DNA from: Serratia proteamaculans_D
Lineage (GTDB): Bacteria > Pseudomonadota > Gammaproteobacteria > Enterobacterales > Enterobacteriaceae
Assembly: GCF_049959315.1 (NCBI RefSeq)
Contig: NZ_CP188201.1
Length of the DNA: 64,000 nt
Strand: one strand, 5' to 3'
Made by a program: the position numbers and the translations under genes. This document shows, piece after piece, positions 52,867 through 61,314 of this stretch (position 1 is the first letter of the stretch; each line of letters begins with the position of its first letter). Below the pieces are notes generated by a model. The model searched no databases. It was not told the DNA's origin and saw only the letters and a list, made by a program, of their open reading frames with translations.

Positions 52867-53361
52867 TTATTTTTTGTCGCGTGTCAGCTTATCGAGATAG
52901 CCCATCACAAAGGCGGAAAGCACAAAGGTGAGGTGGATGATCACATACCACATCAGCTTATTGTCCGGCACGTTCTTGGCATCCATAAACACCCGCAGCA
53001 GGTGGATGGATGAAATGGCAACAATTGACGCGGCCACTTTGCTCTTTAGCGAAGTGGAGTCCATTTTGCCCAACCAGCTCAGCTTTTCTTTGTCGTCGCT
53101 GATATCCAGTTGCGAAACAAAGTTCTCGTAACCCGAGAACATCACCATTACCAGCAGTCCGCCCACCAGCGCCATGTCGATCAATGACAACAGCGTCAGA
53201 ACCAAATCCGCCTCGGCTATGGCGAAAATGTTCGGCAGAACGTGAATGATCTCCTGAAAGAATTTTACCGACAGCGCCAGCAAGGCCAGCGACAGGCCGA
53301 AGTAAACCGGGGCAAGTAGCCAGCGAGAGGCGTACATGGCATTTTCTAAAAAGCGTTCCAT
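52867..53361 (-). CDS. yqhA: UPF0114 inner-membrane protein YqhA
   Basis: A 164-residue membrane protein that is nearly identical to E. coli YqhA: MERFLENAMYASRWLLAPVYFGLSLALLAL, the segment DMALVGGLLVMVMFSGYENFVSQLDIS, and SLKSKVAASIVAISSIHLLRVFMDAKNVPDNKLM. Four hydrophobic segments, ending in a charged tail (RDKK). An in-frame ATG two codons upstream (53367) is possible, but the E. coli start is MERF. Function not established. Confidence 0.95.
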   Translation of the reverse strand: MERFLENAMYASRWLLAPVYFGLSLALLALSVKFFQEIIHVLPNIFAIAEADLVLTLLSLIDMALVGGLLVMVMFSGYENFVSQLDISDDKEKLSWLGKMDSTSLKSKVAASIVAISSIHLLRVFMDAKNVPDNKLMWYVIIHLTFVLSAFVMGYLDKLTRDKK

Positions 53362-53672
53362 AGTCATCTGAGTTCGTTACAAAAAGTAGGCCACAGTATA
53401 GCGCAACAGGCCTGGCAAATGGCAAGGGGCGGTCGCTTGACTGAGGGCGGTATCACCCTGGATTATCACTGGTCGGTGCCATTGGGTTATTCACCCTGAC
53501 AATTAGATATTTAAAAGATGATTACTCCGCGATAAATTATTTCATCAAAATATATTGAGCTATCTGAAAATCATACTAGCATTTAAATGCTGCGATATGA
53601 TGTTGCGGTAATTCTATATATAGAGATTTTACTTCTATATAACGGAAATGAATTAACCTACTGGAGATGGAT
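53362..53672. other. Intergenic region between yqhA and serralysin
   Basis: No gene is supported. It holds the divergent promoters of yqhA and of the serralysin gene; the stretch before 53673 is AT-rich. No clear operator is seen. Confidence 0.5.
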
Positions 53673-55145
53673 ATGGATAATTATCTAAATGGAAATACCA
53701 GCGGTTTGGATGATGTTAATGATTTGCTGAATTCTCATAATAGAGGTAATGATTTAATTATCAATAATAAGCCTTCTTTTGGTGTGGAGGAGGCCGGGAA
53801 GCACATAGCACGAGGTGACCATAGCTGGAATGGTATTAATGTCACTGGCAAAGGTGCTACCGTCACTTATTCGTTCCCAGACTGGGACTACAATCAGAGT
53901 AATTTGAACTTCCGATTTGGCATCAATAATCAAGATACCGGCCTTAGTGCCTTTACCGCAGAGCAAAAAGCTCAGGCCAAGCTTTCGCTGCAATCCTGGG
54001 CTGACGTTGCTAACCTCAAGTTTGTTGAGGTTGCCCCGGATCAAAAATCCAATATTACCTTCGGAAATTATGAGGGTTCTGGCCAGGCTTATGCAATTAA
54101 GCCATTCAGCGGGGCGGGTAACGACTATCGTGGGCATAATACCGATGGTCAAAGCTGGTTCAACATCAATTACGATTACGCGGATCCCCGGGATGGGGTT
54201 TACGCCAACCTGCACCCAGAGCTTGGCAACTATGGCCGCCTGAGCATTACCCACGAACTGGGGCATACACTGGGACTGGAACATCCTGGTGAATATAATG
54301 CTGATGAAAAAAATCCACCCAACTACAGCATGGCGGACTACGCCGAGGATACGCGTCAATTCAGCGTAATGAGCTATTGGGATGAGTCACTTACCGGTGG
54401 TGATAACGGCGGTCATTATGCGGCCGCGCCGCTGGTTGACGACATTGCCGCTATTCAACATCTCTATGGCGCTAATACCACTACGCGCACCGGGGATACG
54501 GTGTATGGGTTCAATTCCAATACCGGGCGGGATTTCTACACCCTGACGGACAGCAACCAAAAGCTGGTGTTCTCAGTCTGGGATGCAGGCGGCAACGACA
54601 CGCTTGATTTCTCGGGCTATACGCAGAACCAACGCATCAATCTGACGGAAGGGTCCTTCTCTGACGTCGGTGGGTTGAAGGGCAACGTTTCCATTGCTCT
54701 GGGCGCTGTGATTGAAAATGCCATTGGCGGTTCAGGTAATGATGTGATTGTCGGCAATGATGCAGCCAATATTATCCATGGTGGTGCGGGCAACGACGTT
54801 ATTTACGGTGGCAGCGGGCAAGATCAGTTATTCGGTGGCAGTGGCAAAGATATCTTTGTTTTCTCTGCGGTGAGTGATTCACCATTAAAATCACCGGATA
54901 AAATCCTGGATTTTGAAACCGGCATCGACAAAATTGATCTGTCGTTCTTTAATCATGGCGCTAAAGGTGCAGATTTTATTCATTTCGTTGACGCTTTTAG
55001 CGGGCAGGCGGGGGAGGCATTGCTAACCTATGACTCACAAAGTAATTTAAGTGAGTTGGCGCTAAATATAAATGGCCAGGCTACCCCGGACTTCCTGGTC
55101 AATATTGTCGGGCAAGCGAATACTGCCACCGACTTTATTGTTTAA
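53673..55145 (+). CDS. prtA: Serralysin-family RTX metalloprotease
   Basis: Secreted zinc metalloprotease of 490 residues (peptidase family M10B). A short N-terminal propeptide precedes SFGVEEAGKHI. The zinc site is HELGHTLGLEH (HExxHxxGxxH), followed by the Met-turn SVMSYW. RTX calcium repeats (GGSGNDVIVG, GGAGNDVIYGG, GGSGQDQLFGG, GGSGKDIFVF) lead into the C-terminal secretion domain ending in DFIV, the hydrophobic tail recognised by the type I exporter. The start is the ATG at 53673: GGAG lies six bases upstream, while the ATG at 53667 follows it directly. No exporter genes or inhibitor gene adjoin; the inhibitor is at 53-469. A terminator follows. Confidence 0.95.
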   Translation: MDNYLNGNTSGLDDVNDLLNSHNRGNDLIINNKPSFGVEEAGKHIARGDHSWNGINVTGKGATVTYSFPDWDYNQSNLNFRFGINNQDTGLSAFTAEQKAQAKLSLQSWADVANLKFVEVAPDQKSNITFGNYEGSGQAYAIKPFSGAGNDYRGHNTDGQSWFNINYDYADPRDGVYANLHPELGNYGRLSITHELGHTLGLEHPGEYNADEKNPPNYSMADYAEDTRQFSVMSYWDESLTGGDNGGHYAAAPLVDDIAAIQHLYGANTTTRTGDTVYGFNSNTGRDFYTLTDSNQKLVFSVWDAGGNDTLDFSGYTQNQRINLTEGSFSDVGGLKGNVSIALGAVIENAIGGSGNDVIVGNDAANIIHGGAGNDVIYGGSGQDQLFGGSGKDIFVFSAVSDSPLKSPDKILDFETGIDKIDLSFFNHGAKGADFIHFVDAFSGQAGEALLTYDSQSNLSELALNINGQATPDFLVNIVGQANTATDFIV

Positions 55146-55153
55146 ATAAATAT

Positions 55154-55177
55154 CCTCCGGCATAGCCGGAGGTTTTT
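55154..55177 (+). terminator. Rho-independent terminator of the serralysin gene
   Basis: Perfect stem CCTCCGGC-ATA-GCCGGAGG followed by TTTTT, eight bases after the serralysin stop. Confidence 0.9.
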
Positions 55178-55179
55178 CA

Positions 55180-55227
55180 TATGCGCCTATAAGGCTCTGT
55201 TACCAGCCGCGCCCTAACAGGCGCATA
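55180..55227. repeat. Inverted repeat between serralysin and the IS element
   Basis: Arms TATGCGCCT (55180-55188) and AGGCGCATA (55219-55227) flank an inner possible pairing of CTGTTA with TAACAG. It lies just outside the likely right end of the IS200-type element and might be part of the target. Confidence 0.4.
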
Positions 55228-55252
55228 GCAATCTGACATTTGCATCTATGGA

Positions 55253-55711
55253 TTACTTACGGCCCGTAAACGGGCTACCTGCATACGGGATCGACAACTG
55301 CTCACCCATTTTATCCTCTTCCAGTTGGTGCTTTATGTATTCTTGTATCCTGGCCGTGTTTTTCCCTACCGTATCAACGTAATACCCTCGGCACCAAAAC
55401 TCCCTGTTACGGTATTTGAACTTCAAATCCCCAAACTGCTCATAAAGCATCAGGCTGCTCTTTCCCTTCAGGTACCCCATAAACCCCGAGACACTCATCT
55501 TCGGCGGGATTTCCAGAAGCATATGAATGTGATCCGCACAGCATTCCGCTTCCAGAATATTCACGTTTTTCCATTCGCACAGCTTTCTTAAAATACTGCC
55601 AATCGCTTTGCGTTTTTCCCCGTAGAACACCTTTCTTCGGTACTTCGGCGCAAAAACTATGTGATATTTACAGTTCCATCTGGTGTGCGCTAAGCTCTTT
55701 TCGTCCCTCAT
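55253..55711 (-). CDS. tnpA: IS200/IS605 family transposase TnpA
   Basis: A 152-residue Y1 transposase acting on single-stranded DNA as a dimer. It reads HTRWNCKYHIVFAPKYRRKVFYG at the N-terminus, the HUH metal motif HIHM within CADHIHMLLEIPP, and the C-terminal catalytic helix VGKNTARIQEYIKHQ with the nucleophile Tyr. The ATG at 55711 gives the standard 152-residue length; the frame open to 55762 is ignored. No tnpB is present, as usual for IS200. It looks intact and potentially active. Confidence 0.93.
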   Translation of the reverse strand: MRDEKSLAHTRWNCKYHIVFAPKYRRKVFYGEKRKAIGSILRKLCEWKNVNILEAECCADHIHMLLEIPPKMSVSGFMGYLKGKSSLMLYEQFGDLKFKYRNREFWCRGYYVDTVGKNTARIQEYIKHQLEEDKMGEQLSIPYAGSPFTGRK

Positions 55712-55821
55712 TGGGACCCCCTTTTGATTTCTTGTTGAACATTTGCAGTTGCCAGACCGCAAACTGTTTTAACAAATCAAAAGGGGTTTTTATAACTGGC
55801 TCAAAGCTGAAAGCTTTACTG

Positions 55822-55844
55822 AACCCCCAGCCTAGCTGGGGGTT
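55822..55844. terminator. IS200 left-end hairpin
   Basis: A 10-bp perfect stem, AACCCCCAGC and GCTGGGGGTT, with a CTA loop and a following TTTT on the plus strand. In IS200 this hairpin blocks transcription entering from outside. Confidence 0.75.
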
Positions 55845-55862
55845 TTCTGTGCATAAATCAGT

Positions 55863-55885
55863 CACGGTGGGTTACGCCCACCGTG
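55863..55885. terminator. Terminator downstream of arsC
   Basis: Perfect stem CACGGTGGG-TTACG-CCCACCGTG followed on the plus strand by CTTTT. It is 12 bp beyond the arsC stop, between the ars operon and the IS element. Confidence 0.75.
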
Positions 55886-55897
55886 CTTTTAAGGTCT

Positions 55898-56329
55898 TTA
55901 CTCCGGCTTGATTCTATTGCCCGCCTGGTCAATTACCTTTTCACCGTCTTCTTTGGTGAATGCGGCCTGTTGCGGCTCTGGAAGGATATCCAACACCACT
56001 TCGGAGGGGCGGCACAATCGGGTTCCGATGGGTGTGACGACGATGGGGCGGTTGATCAGGATCGGATACTGAAGCATAAATTCAATCAATTGTTCGTCCG
56101 TCAATAATCCATTATCCAGGCCAAGCTGCTCATAGGGTTCAACGTTTTTGCGTAGCAACGCACGGACGGTAATTCCCATATCCGCAATAAGTTTTACCAG
56201 TTCATCATGTGAAGGTGGTGTGTCGAGATAATAAATAATCGTCGGTTCGTTACCGCTGTTGCGGATCATCTCCAGCGTGTTACGTGAAGTGCCGCAGGCC
56301 GGGTTGTGATAGATGACAATGTTGCTCAT
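55898..56329 (-). CDS. arsC: Arsenate reductase ArsC (glutaredoxin-dependent)
   Basis: Cytoplasmic enzyme of 143 residues that reduces arsenate to arsenite with glutathione and glutaredoxin. The active-site loop HNPACGTSRNTLEMI with Cys12 is at the N-terminus; the arginine residues (NRPIVV, TRLCRPSE) bind oxyanion and match E. coli ArsC. It follows arsB by 12 bp in the arsRBC unit. Its product arsenite is exported by ArsB. Confidence 0.95.
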   Translation of the reverse strand: MSNIVIYHNPACGTSRNTLEMIRNSGNEPTIIYYLDTPPSHDELVKLIADMGITVRALLRKNVEPYEQLGLDNGLLTDEQLIEFMLQYPILINRPIVVTPIGTRLCRPSEVVLDILPEPQQAAFTKEDGEKVIDQAGNRIKPE

Positions 56330-56341
56330 ATTGGTATCTCT

Positions 56342-57631
56342 TTAGAAAGTAACGGAGAGCCGCAACGCCAGCGCGGCCAGGGTGACAAACAGAACGGGCA
56401 GGGTCATGACGAGGCCGGTGCGGAAGTAATATCCCCAGGTGATCGTCATATTTTTTTGTGAAAGCACATGGAGCCACAGCAGGGTGGCGAGGCTGCCAAT
56501 AGGAGTGATTTTTGGACCTAAATCGCAGCCAATGATGTTGGCATAAACCATGGCTTCTTTAATGACGCCGGTAGCCGTGCTCCCGTCAATCGACAATGCG
56601 CCAATCAGCACGGTAGGCATATTATTCATGACTGACGACAACAATGCCGTCAGGAAACCGGTACCCAATGTTGCAGCCCATAGTCCTTCATTTGCCAGCA
56701 GATTGAGAACACCGGAAAGATATTCCGTCAGCCCCGCATTTCGCAGCCCGTAGACCACCAGGTACATCCCCAGAGAGAAGACAACGATCTGCCAGGGTGC
56801 CCCTCGCAACACTTTCCCGGTATTAATGGCATGACCTTTTTTCGCTACGGCAAACAGGACGGCAGCGCCAGCTGCGGCAATGGCACTGACGGGGATCCCT
56901 AATGGCTCAAGAGCGAAAAAACCCGCCAGCAGCAGTACCAGGACAATCCAGCCGGCTTTAAAGGTTGCCGGGTCTTTAATGGCGCTGGCAGGTGCTTTCA
57001 GTAGCGCTACGTCGTAGCTCGCCGGGATATCCTTGCGGAAAAACAGGTGCAGCATGACCAGCGTAGCGGCAATAGCGGCAATATCCACGGGGATCATCAC
57101 CGAAGCATATTCCGTAAAACCGAGCTGGAAAAAGTCAGCAGAGACAATATTCACCAGGTTTGAAACGATAAGCGGCAAACTGGCGGTATCCGCGATAAAC
57201 CCGGCTGCCATAACGAAGGCCAGCGTTGTTCCTTTGCTGAAACCCAGCGCGAGCAACATGGCAATGACGATGGGCGTCAGGATAAGCGCGGCACCATCGT
57301 TGGCAAACAAAGCTGCGACCGTCGCACCCAGCAATATAATCCAGGTGAAAAGCAAACGTCCTCGCCCATTGCCCCAGCGGGAAACATGCAGTGCGGCCCA
57401 TTCGAAGAAGCCCGACTCGTCGAGCAGCAGGCTGATGATGATCACCGCGATAAAGGTTGCCGTGGCGTTCCAGACGATATTCCACACGACAGGAATGTCA
57501 TCAAGGTGGATAACACCAAAGAGCAATGCCAGCACGGCGCCAATACTCGCACTCCAGCCAATACTGAGCCCTCTGGGCTGCCAGATCACCAGAATCAGCG
57601 TCAGTAAAAAGATAATCCCTGCCAGTAACAT
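56342..57631 (-). CDS. arsB: Arsenite efflux pump ArsB
   Basis: Inner-membrane arsenite/antimonite-proton antiporter of 429 residues with about twelve hydrophobic segments. Family landmarks: VIWQPRGLSIGWSASIGAVLALLFGVIHL, DESGFFEWAALHVSRWGNGRGRLLF, ATVAALFANDGAALILTPIV, AAGFIADTASLPLIVSNLVNI, and GCDLGPKITPIGSLATLLWLH. Length and order agree with E. coli ArsB. Transcribed after arsR with a 45-bp gap. Confidence 0.95.
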   Translation of the reverse strand: MLLAGIIFLLTLILVIWQPRGLSIGWSASIGAVLALLFGVIHLDDIPVVWNIVWNATATFIAVIIISLLLDESGFFEWAALHVSRWGNGRGRLLFTWIILLGATVAALFANDGAALILTPIVIAMLLALGFSKGTTLAFVMAAGFIADTASLPLIVSNLVNIVSADFFQLGFTEYASVMIPVDIAAIAATLVMLHLFFRKDIPASYDVALLKAPASAIKDPATFKAGWIVLVLLLAGFFALEPLGIPVSAIAAAGAAVLFAVAKKGHAINTGKVLRGAPWQIVVFSLGMYLVVYGLRNAGLTEYLSGVLNLLANEGLWAATLGTGFLTALLSSVMNNMPTVLIGALSIDGSTATGVIKEAMVYANIIGCDLGPKITPIGSLATLLWLHVLSQKNMTITWGYYFRTGLVMTLPVLFVTLAALALRLSVTF

Positions 57632-57676
57632 GTCAGACTCCGTTATATATGATTATGGCAATGTGTTACTGATGGC

Positions 57677-57997
57677 TTAACAGGAGGATGTCGCTGATTG
57701 TGCCAGCCATCCACGAACATCTTCACGCAGGCAATGCCAGGATGCCGTAATGGTCTCTGCCGCCCAGGCAGGGATATGTGGCGAGAGTCGATAGTGGATC
57801 CACTTCCCCTCACGACGGTCAATGACCAGCCCTGCATGGCGTAATATCGCCATGTGGCGGGATATTTTAGGCTGAGACTCCGAAGTGGCCCCGCAGATAT
57901 CACAAACGCACAGTTCTCCCGACTCTCTGAGAAGCATAATGATGGCCAGTCGTGTTTCATCCGACAAAATTTTGAAAAGCTGAACGGGTTGTAGCAT
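57677..57997 (-). CDS. arsR: Arsenical-resistance repressor ArsR
   Basis: A 106-residue metal-responsive repressor of the SmtB/ArsR family. The metal site is ELCVCDIC in the third helix, where arsenite binds three Cys; the winged helix-turn-helix is SESQPKISRHMAILRHAGLVIDRREGKWIHYRLSP. The ATG at 57997 has GAGG six bases upstream; an upstream ATG at 58039 gives an unlike extension. A 24-bp palindrome lies just upstream, its probable operator. Confidence 0.93.
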   Translation of the reverse strand: MLQPVQLFKILSDETRLAIIMLLRESGELCVCDICGATSESQPKISRHMAILRHAGLVIDRREGKWIHYRLSPHIPAWAAETITASWHCLREDVRGWLAQSATSSC

Positions 57998-58021
57998 TTT
58001 GAACCTCAATGCGCTTAGGTT

Positions 58022-58045
58022 ACACATATGATAATTCATATGTGT
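58022..58045. promoter_or_regulatory. ArsR operator
   Basis: Perfect inverted repeat ACACATATGA-TAAT-TCATATGTGT between arsR (start 57997) and the divergent stub (start 58088). ArsR/SmtB proteins bind such AT-rich palindromes, so repression of arsRBC and of the divergent promoter is expected. Confidence 0.8.
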
Positions 58046-58087
58046 TAGATTTTAAATCACCGCATGCAAATTATGAGGAACAAAAAA

Positions 58088-58186
58088 ATGGAGCAATTTC
58101 CCGCCCTGAACGAAGAGTGTTGTGAAAAGCAAATCTATAGGATTCTCAGGAGCGCAAAAGCGTCAAATCGATCTGCCACTTATTGA
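58088..58186 (+). pseudogene. 5' stub of a gene divergent from arsR (possible arsH remnant)
   Basis: The ATG at 58088 has AGGA nine bases upstream (GAGGAACAAAAAA) and opens a frame encoding MEQFPALNEECCEKQIYR, then runs antisense through the end of the sigma-54 regulator gene and stops after 32 codons. The start signals look genuine, but the frame is cut off at about 58140 where unrelated DNA begins. In arsHRBC clusters the divergent gene is arsH, and the start resembles one weakly; this is inference. It marks the right edge of the ars insertion. Confidence 0.4.
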
Positions 58187-60104
58187 TTTTGTTGTACAGC
58201 GTAGTGCGCGACAGCCCGAGCATCTGGGCGGCCTGCCTCAAATTGCCTCCGTTGGTTTCAATCACCTGAATGATATGTGTGCGTTCATTGTCTTCCAGCC
58301 GGCTTGAGGGAATAGGGGCCGGTTCAGGGGCTGTTCGCCGGATATCCTCGGGCAGGTCACCTACGTCAATCAGTAATCCTTCACACAGGTTCACCATCCG
58401 CTCCACCAGGTTTTCCAGCTCGCGCACGTTGCCCGGCCAATGCCAGGCGTTGAGGCAGGCCATCGCCGGTGGTGAAACCTGCGGTGGGACTTTTTTCATC
58501 CGCGTGCTGAGCTTGTGAATAAAGCCGTTGACCAGACCGTCGATGTCGTCCCGGCGTTCACGCAGCGGCGGAACCGGGATCGAGAGCACATTCAAACGGT
58601 AATAGAGGTCGCGGCGAAACGCGCCTGTCTCCACCGCTTGCACCAGGTCGCAATGGGTAGCTGCAATGATGCGCACATTCACTTTTACCGGCTGCGCCGC
58701 ACCAATGCGCAGCACTTCACTTTCCTGCAGTACGCGCAGCAGGCTGGTTTGCGCTTCCAGCGGCATTTCGCCAATTTCATCGAGCAACAGGGTGCCCCCG
58801 TCCGCCAGTTCGAACTTGCCGGCGGCTCCTCCCCGGCGCGAACCGGTAAAGGCACCGTCCACATAACCAAAGAGTTCGCTCTGCACCAAATCACGCGGTA
58901 AGGCACCGCAGTTGACGGCGACAAAGGGTTCGTTGCAGCGTCCGCCGGCATTGTGGATTGCCTGGGCGAACAGCTCCTTGCCGGTGCCGCTTTCGCCGGT
59001 CAACAGTACCGTGCTGTCACTGCGACTGCAGGTGCGTGCCTGCATGATGGCCTCGCGCATGCGGCTGGAGTGACCATATATCATCTCAAAGGTATAGCTG
59101 GCGCTAACCCCCATGACGCGGCGGGTAATGGCACGGATACGCTGATTCTCACGTACTGAAAGCACCCGACCGTCATCCGGTGCGGGCATCAATGAAATCA
59201 CGCAGGAAAGGGTCGGTTTACCGGCCGGCATAAACACCATTTCACGATCGTTACAAAATGGCATGGTCAGCAGCGAGCCGGACTGCGGGCGTAGCAGGTC
59301 ATCGATCGATTCGTTGCCCGGCTCCAGACCGTCAAAAATCTGGCGGGCATAGCGATTGACGGTTTTCAGGCGGCCCTGACGATCGCAAACCATCACGCCT
59401 TCATTCAGGGTTTCCAGAATGGACTGCTGTTCTGCCAGTAGTTGCTGCAGCTTGAGCTGTTGACCGACGGCCTCCGCCGCCGCCTGCACGGTGCCCAGCG
59501 TGTGGGCATTGAAATTATCCGGCGTAGCGGTGAGGGTCAGCACGCCAATCATCCTTCCCTCGGCGTCACGTACCGGTGCGGCGGCGCACTGGCGATGGCG
59601 TTGGCGCAGACCCATCTTCCAGTTTTCGCCGCTTAACACATACACCAGGCGCTGTTCCAGCAGGCAGCGTGCGGTGCAGTTGGTGCCCTGAACCTCTTCA
59701 CGCAGAATACTGCCGACCGGCGTCATGTCCGCACCGCAGTAGTGGAGGGTGACGCCGTGGGCATCGGTCAGGTTGATGTGGCCGTCGGGGTTGTAGGCCA
59801 ACAGATTTTCCATGATGCTGCGTGCCACGCTAATCAGCCCGGCGTTGTGCAACAGGATGGCCTGTAGTTGCTCTGCCGGTGGTGCGTGATAGACAAACTC
59901 ATCGGGATCAATACCGTACTCACGCGAGCGCCGCCATGACTGCAGGATCGACTTGCGTATCCAGCCCGGCTGCCCCCCTTCGTTAAATGCCTGCCAGCCT
60001 TGCCAAAACAGGCTGTCCCATTCACCGGCCTCCGGCCCTTCGGGCAAACTGAAGATCGGGTCGCTCTCATCTTTGATTGGCAGCAGGCCGGCGGCGGTGT
60101 GCAT
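58146..60104 (-). CDS. Sigma-54-dependent activator (AcoR/DhaR-type)
   Basis: A 652-residue bacterial enhancer-binding protein. The N-terminal sensor part contains a GAF-like domain (RSIMENLLAYNPDGHINLTDAHGVTLHYCG ... REEVQGTNCTARCLLEQRLVYV) and a PAS-like segment (ILETLNEGVMVCDRQGRLKTVNRYARQIF). The AAA+ domain has Walker A GESGTGKE, the sigma-54 contact loop GAFTGS, where the common form is GAFTGA, and Walker B GGTLLLDEIGEM. The C-terminal Fis-type helix-turn-helix is GNLRQAAQMLGLSRTTLYNKINKW. It is divergent from an operon with a sigma-54-type promoter, which it very probably activates. Confidence 0.88.
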   Translation of the reverse strand: MHTAAGLLPIKDESDPIFSLPEGPEAGEWDSLFWQGWQAFNEGGQPGWIRKSILQSWRRSREYGIDPDEFVYHAPPAEQLQAILLHNAGLISVARSIMENLLAYNPDGHINLTDAHGVTLHYCGADMTPVGSILREEVQGTNCTARCLLEQRLVYVLSGENWKMGLRQRHRQCAAAPVRDAEGRMIGVLTLTATPDNFNAHTLGTVQAAAEAVGQQLKLQQLLAEQQSILETLNEGVMVCDRQGRLKTVNRYARQIFDGLEPGNESIDDLLRPQSGSLLTMPFCNDREMVFMPAGKPTLSCVISLMPAPDDGRVLSVRENQRIRAITRRVMGVSASYTFEMIYGHSSRMREAIMQARTCSRSDSTVLLTGESGTGKELFAQAIHNAGGRCNEPFVAVNCGALPRDLVQSELFGYVDGAFTGSRRGGAAGKFELADGGTLLLDEIGEMPLEAQTSLLRVLQESEVLRIGAAQPVKVNVRIIAATHCDLVQAVETGAFRRDLYYRLNVLSIPVPPLRERRDDIDGLVNGFIHKLSTRMKKVPPQVSPPAMACLNAWHWPGNVRELENLVERMVNLCEGLLIDVGDLPEDIRRTAPEPAPIPSSRLEDNERTHIIQVIETNGGNLRQAAQMLGLSRTTLYNKINKWQIDLTLLRS

Positions 60105-60140
60105 CGGGCAACTCCGTTTTGGAATGTAATGTCCATTTTA

Positions 60141-60165
60141 TTGACATGTGAAATTGACATGTCAA
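60141..60165. promoter_or_regulatory. Putative enhancer sites for the sigma-54 activator
   Basis: TTGACATGTGAA (60141-60152) and TTGACATGTCAA (60154-60165), the second a perfect 12-bp palindrome. They lie 63-87 bp upstream of the -24/-12 promoter, the usual distance for activator binding sites, and just before the activator gene's own start. Confidence 0.65.
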
Positions 60166-60227
60166 TTTAGTTGTCACTTTGTTATGGCTATCTGTGCAAC
60201 GCCTCACAAATTCCCCGCGTTTTAAGC

Positions 60228-60243
60228 TGGCATCCCCTTTGCA
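60228..60243 (+). promoter_or_regulatory. Sigma-54 (-24/-12) promoter
   Basis: TGGCATCCCCTTTGCA matches the sigma-54 consensus TGGCAC-N5-TTGCA with correct 10-base spacing between the GG and GC. It lies about 55 bp before the ATG of the inositol-dehydrogenase gene at 60298. Confidence 0.8.
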
Positions 60244-60297
60244 ATACCCTCCGTGAACTTGTTGCCCGCAAGGGCGTTACCCACATAAGGAATCACG

Positions 60298-61314
60298 ATG
60301 AGCCATTTACCCCAAACCCTGCGCGTTGGTCTGATTGGTGCCGGAAGAATGGGCAGTTTCCATGCAGAGTCTCTGGCGCGGCGTGTGCCGGGCGCGGTAC
60401 TGGCTGCGGTGGCCGATCCGCTACCAGGGGCTGCGCAACGGCTGGCTGAACGTCTGGGCGTCAAGGCCCATAGCGATTTGCAGGCGATGCTGGATGATCC
60501 GGACATTGATGCCGTAGTTATCGCTTCTCCGGCGCGCACCCATGCGCATTGGGTGATAGCGGCAGCTGGGGCGGGTAAACACGTCTTCTGTGAAAAACCG
60601 ATGGCCATCACGCTGGAGGAGGCAGATTGCGCCATTGCCGCCGCCAATCAGGCGGGAGTGGTGCTGCAGGTGGGCTTTAACCGCCGTTTTGTCACCGGTT
60701 TTGCCGCGGCGATTGCCGCCGTCCAGTCGGGCGAAAATGGTACCACCCAGTTGTCCCGCTCGGTCACCCGTGACCCGCAGTTGCGCGATCCGGCGCCGAT
60801 CCCGGCATGGACCATCTTTCTGGAAACCCTGATCCATGATTTTGACACCTTGCTGCATTTCAACCCCGGAGCCAGGCCGGTTGAGGTATACGCCCTGGCG
60901 GATGCGCTGGTGCGTCCGGACTTCAAGGACAAGGGGTTGCTGGATACCGCGGTGGTCACTATTCGCTTTGATAACGGCGCTATCGCCACAGCCGAGGCTA
61001 ATTTCCAGGCGGTCTACGGCTATGACGTGCGCGGTGAAGTGTTTGGCAGTCAAGGCATGTTGCAGGTGGGCAATATCAATTTGAATAACTGCGTGCGTTA
61101 TCACGCCGGGGGCATCGCCATTGAGACTTCGCGTCAGGATACCGATTTGCTGCACGACGCCTACGTGGCGGAACTGACCGAGTTCGCTCAATGCATTCGG
61201 CAAGGGCAAAAGCCACGGGCGACGGGTCAGGATGCGCGCAATGCGCTGGAAATAGCACTGGCCTGTATAGCGTCGGTACAGCAGGGCAAACCGATCAGAT
61301 TGGGAGATCAATAA
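60298..61314 (+). CDS. iolG: Gfo/Idh/MocA oxidoreductase, inositol 2-dehydrogenase-like (IolG)
   Basis: NAD(P)-dependent dehydrogenase of 338 residues. N-terminal Rossmann motif RVGLIGAGRMGSFHAESLARRVPGAVLAAVADP, AVVIASPARTHAHWVIAAAGAGKHVFCEKPMAITLEEAD (the EKP signature with the active-site Lys), and the C-terminal sheet LLDTAVVTIRFDNGAIATAEANFQAVYGYDVRGEVFG. Similar to inositol 2-dehydrogenase; the catalytic His/Asp segment HDFDTLLHF is present. Substrate could be inositol or another polyol. The next gene starts in its stop codon. Confidence 0.88.
   Translation: MSHLPQTLRVGLIGAGRMGSFHAESLARRVPGAVLAAVADPLPGAAQRLAERLGVKAHSDLQAMLDDPDIDAVVIASPARTHAHWVIAAAGAGKHVFCEKPMAITLEEADCAIAAANQAGVVLQVGFNRRFVTGFAAAIAAVQSGENGTTQLSRSVTRDPQLRDPAPIPAWTIFLETLIHDFDTLLHFNPGARPVEVYALADALVRPDFKDKGLLDTAVVTIRFDNGAIATAEANFQAVYGYDVRGEVFGSQGMLQVGNINLNNCVRYHAGGIAIETSRQDTDLLHDAYVAELTEFAQCIRQGQKPRATGQDARNALEIALACIASVQQGKPIRLGDQ

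Larger units (their letters stand above)
55230..55860 (-). mobile_element. IS200-type insertion sequence
   Basis: One intact IS200 tnpA with the structures expected of the family: a 10-bp perfect hairpin near the left end (AACCCCCAGC-CTA-GCTGGGGGTT, 55822-55844) that acts as a terminator, and a long imperfect stem (arms CCCCTTTTGATTT and AAATCAAAAGGGG, 55717-55786) that can mask the transposase start region. IS200 elements are single-gene, have no terminal inverted repeats and make no long target duplications, so the outer limits given here are approximate. Confidence 0.75.

Noticed and set aside
55711..55860. Considered as a CRISPR-like or riboswitch region because of repeated hairpins
   Set aside because: The hairpins match the known architecture of IS200 left ends and sit next to an intact tnpA.
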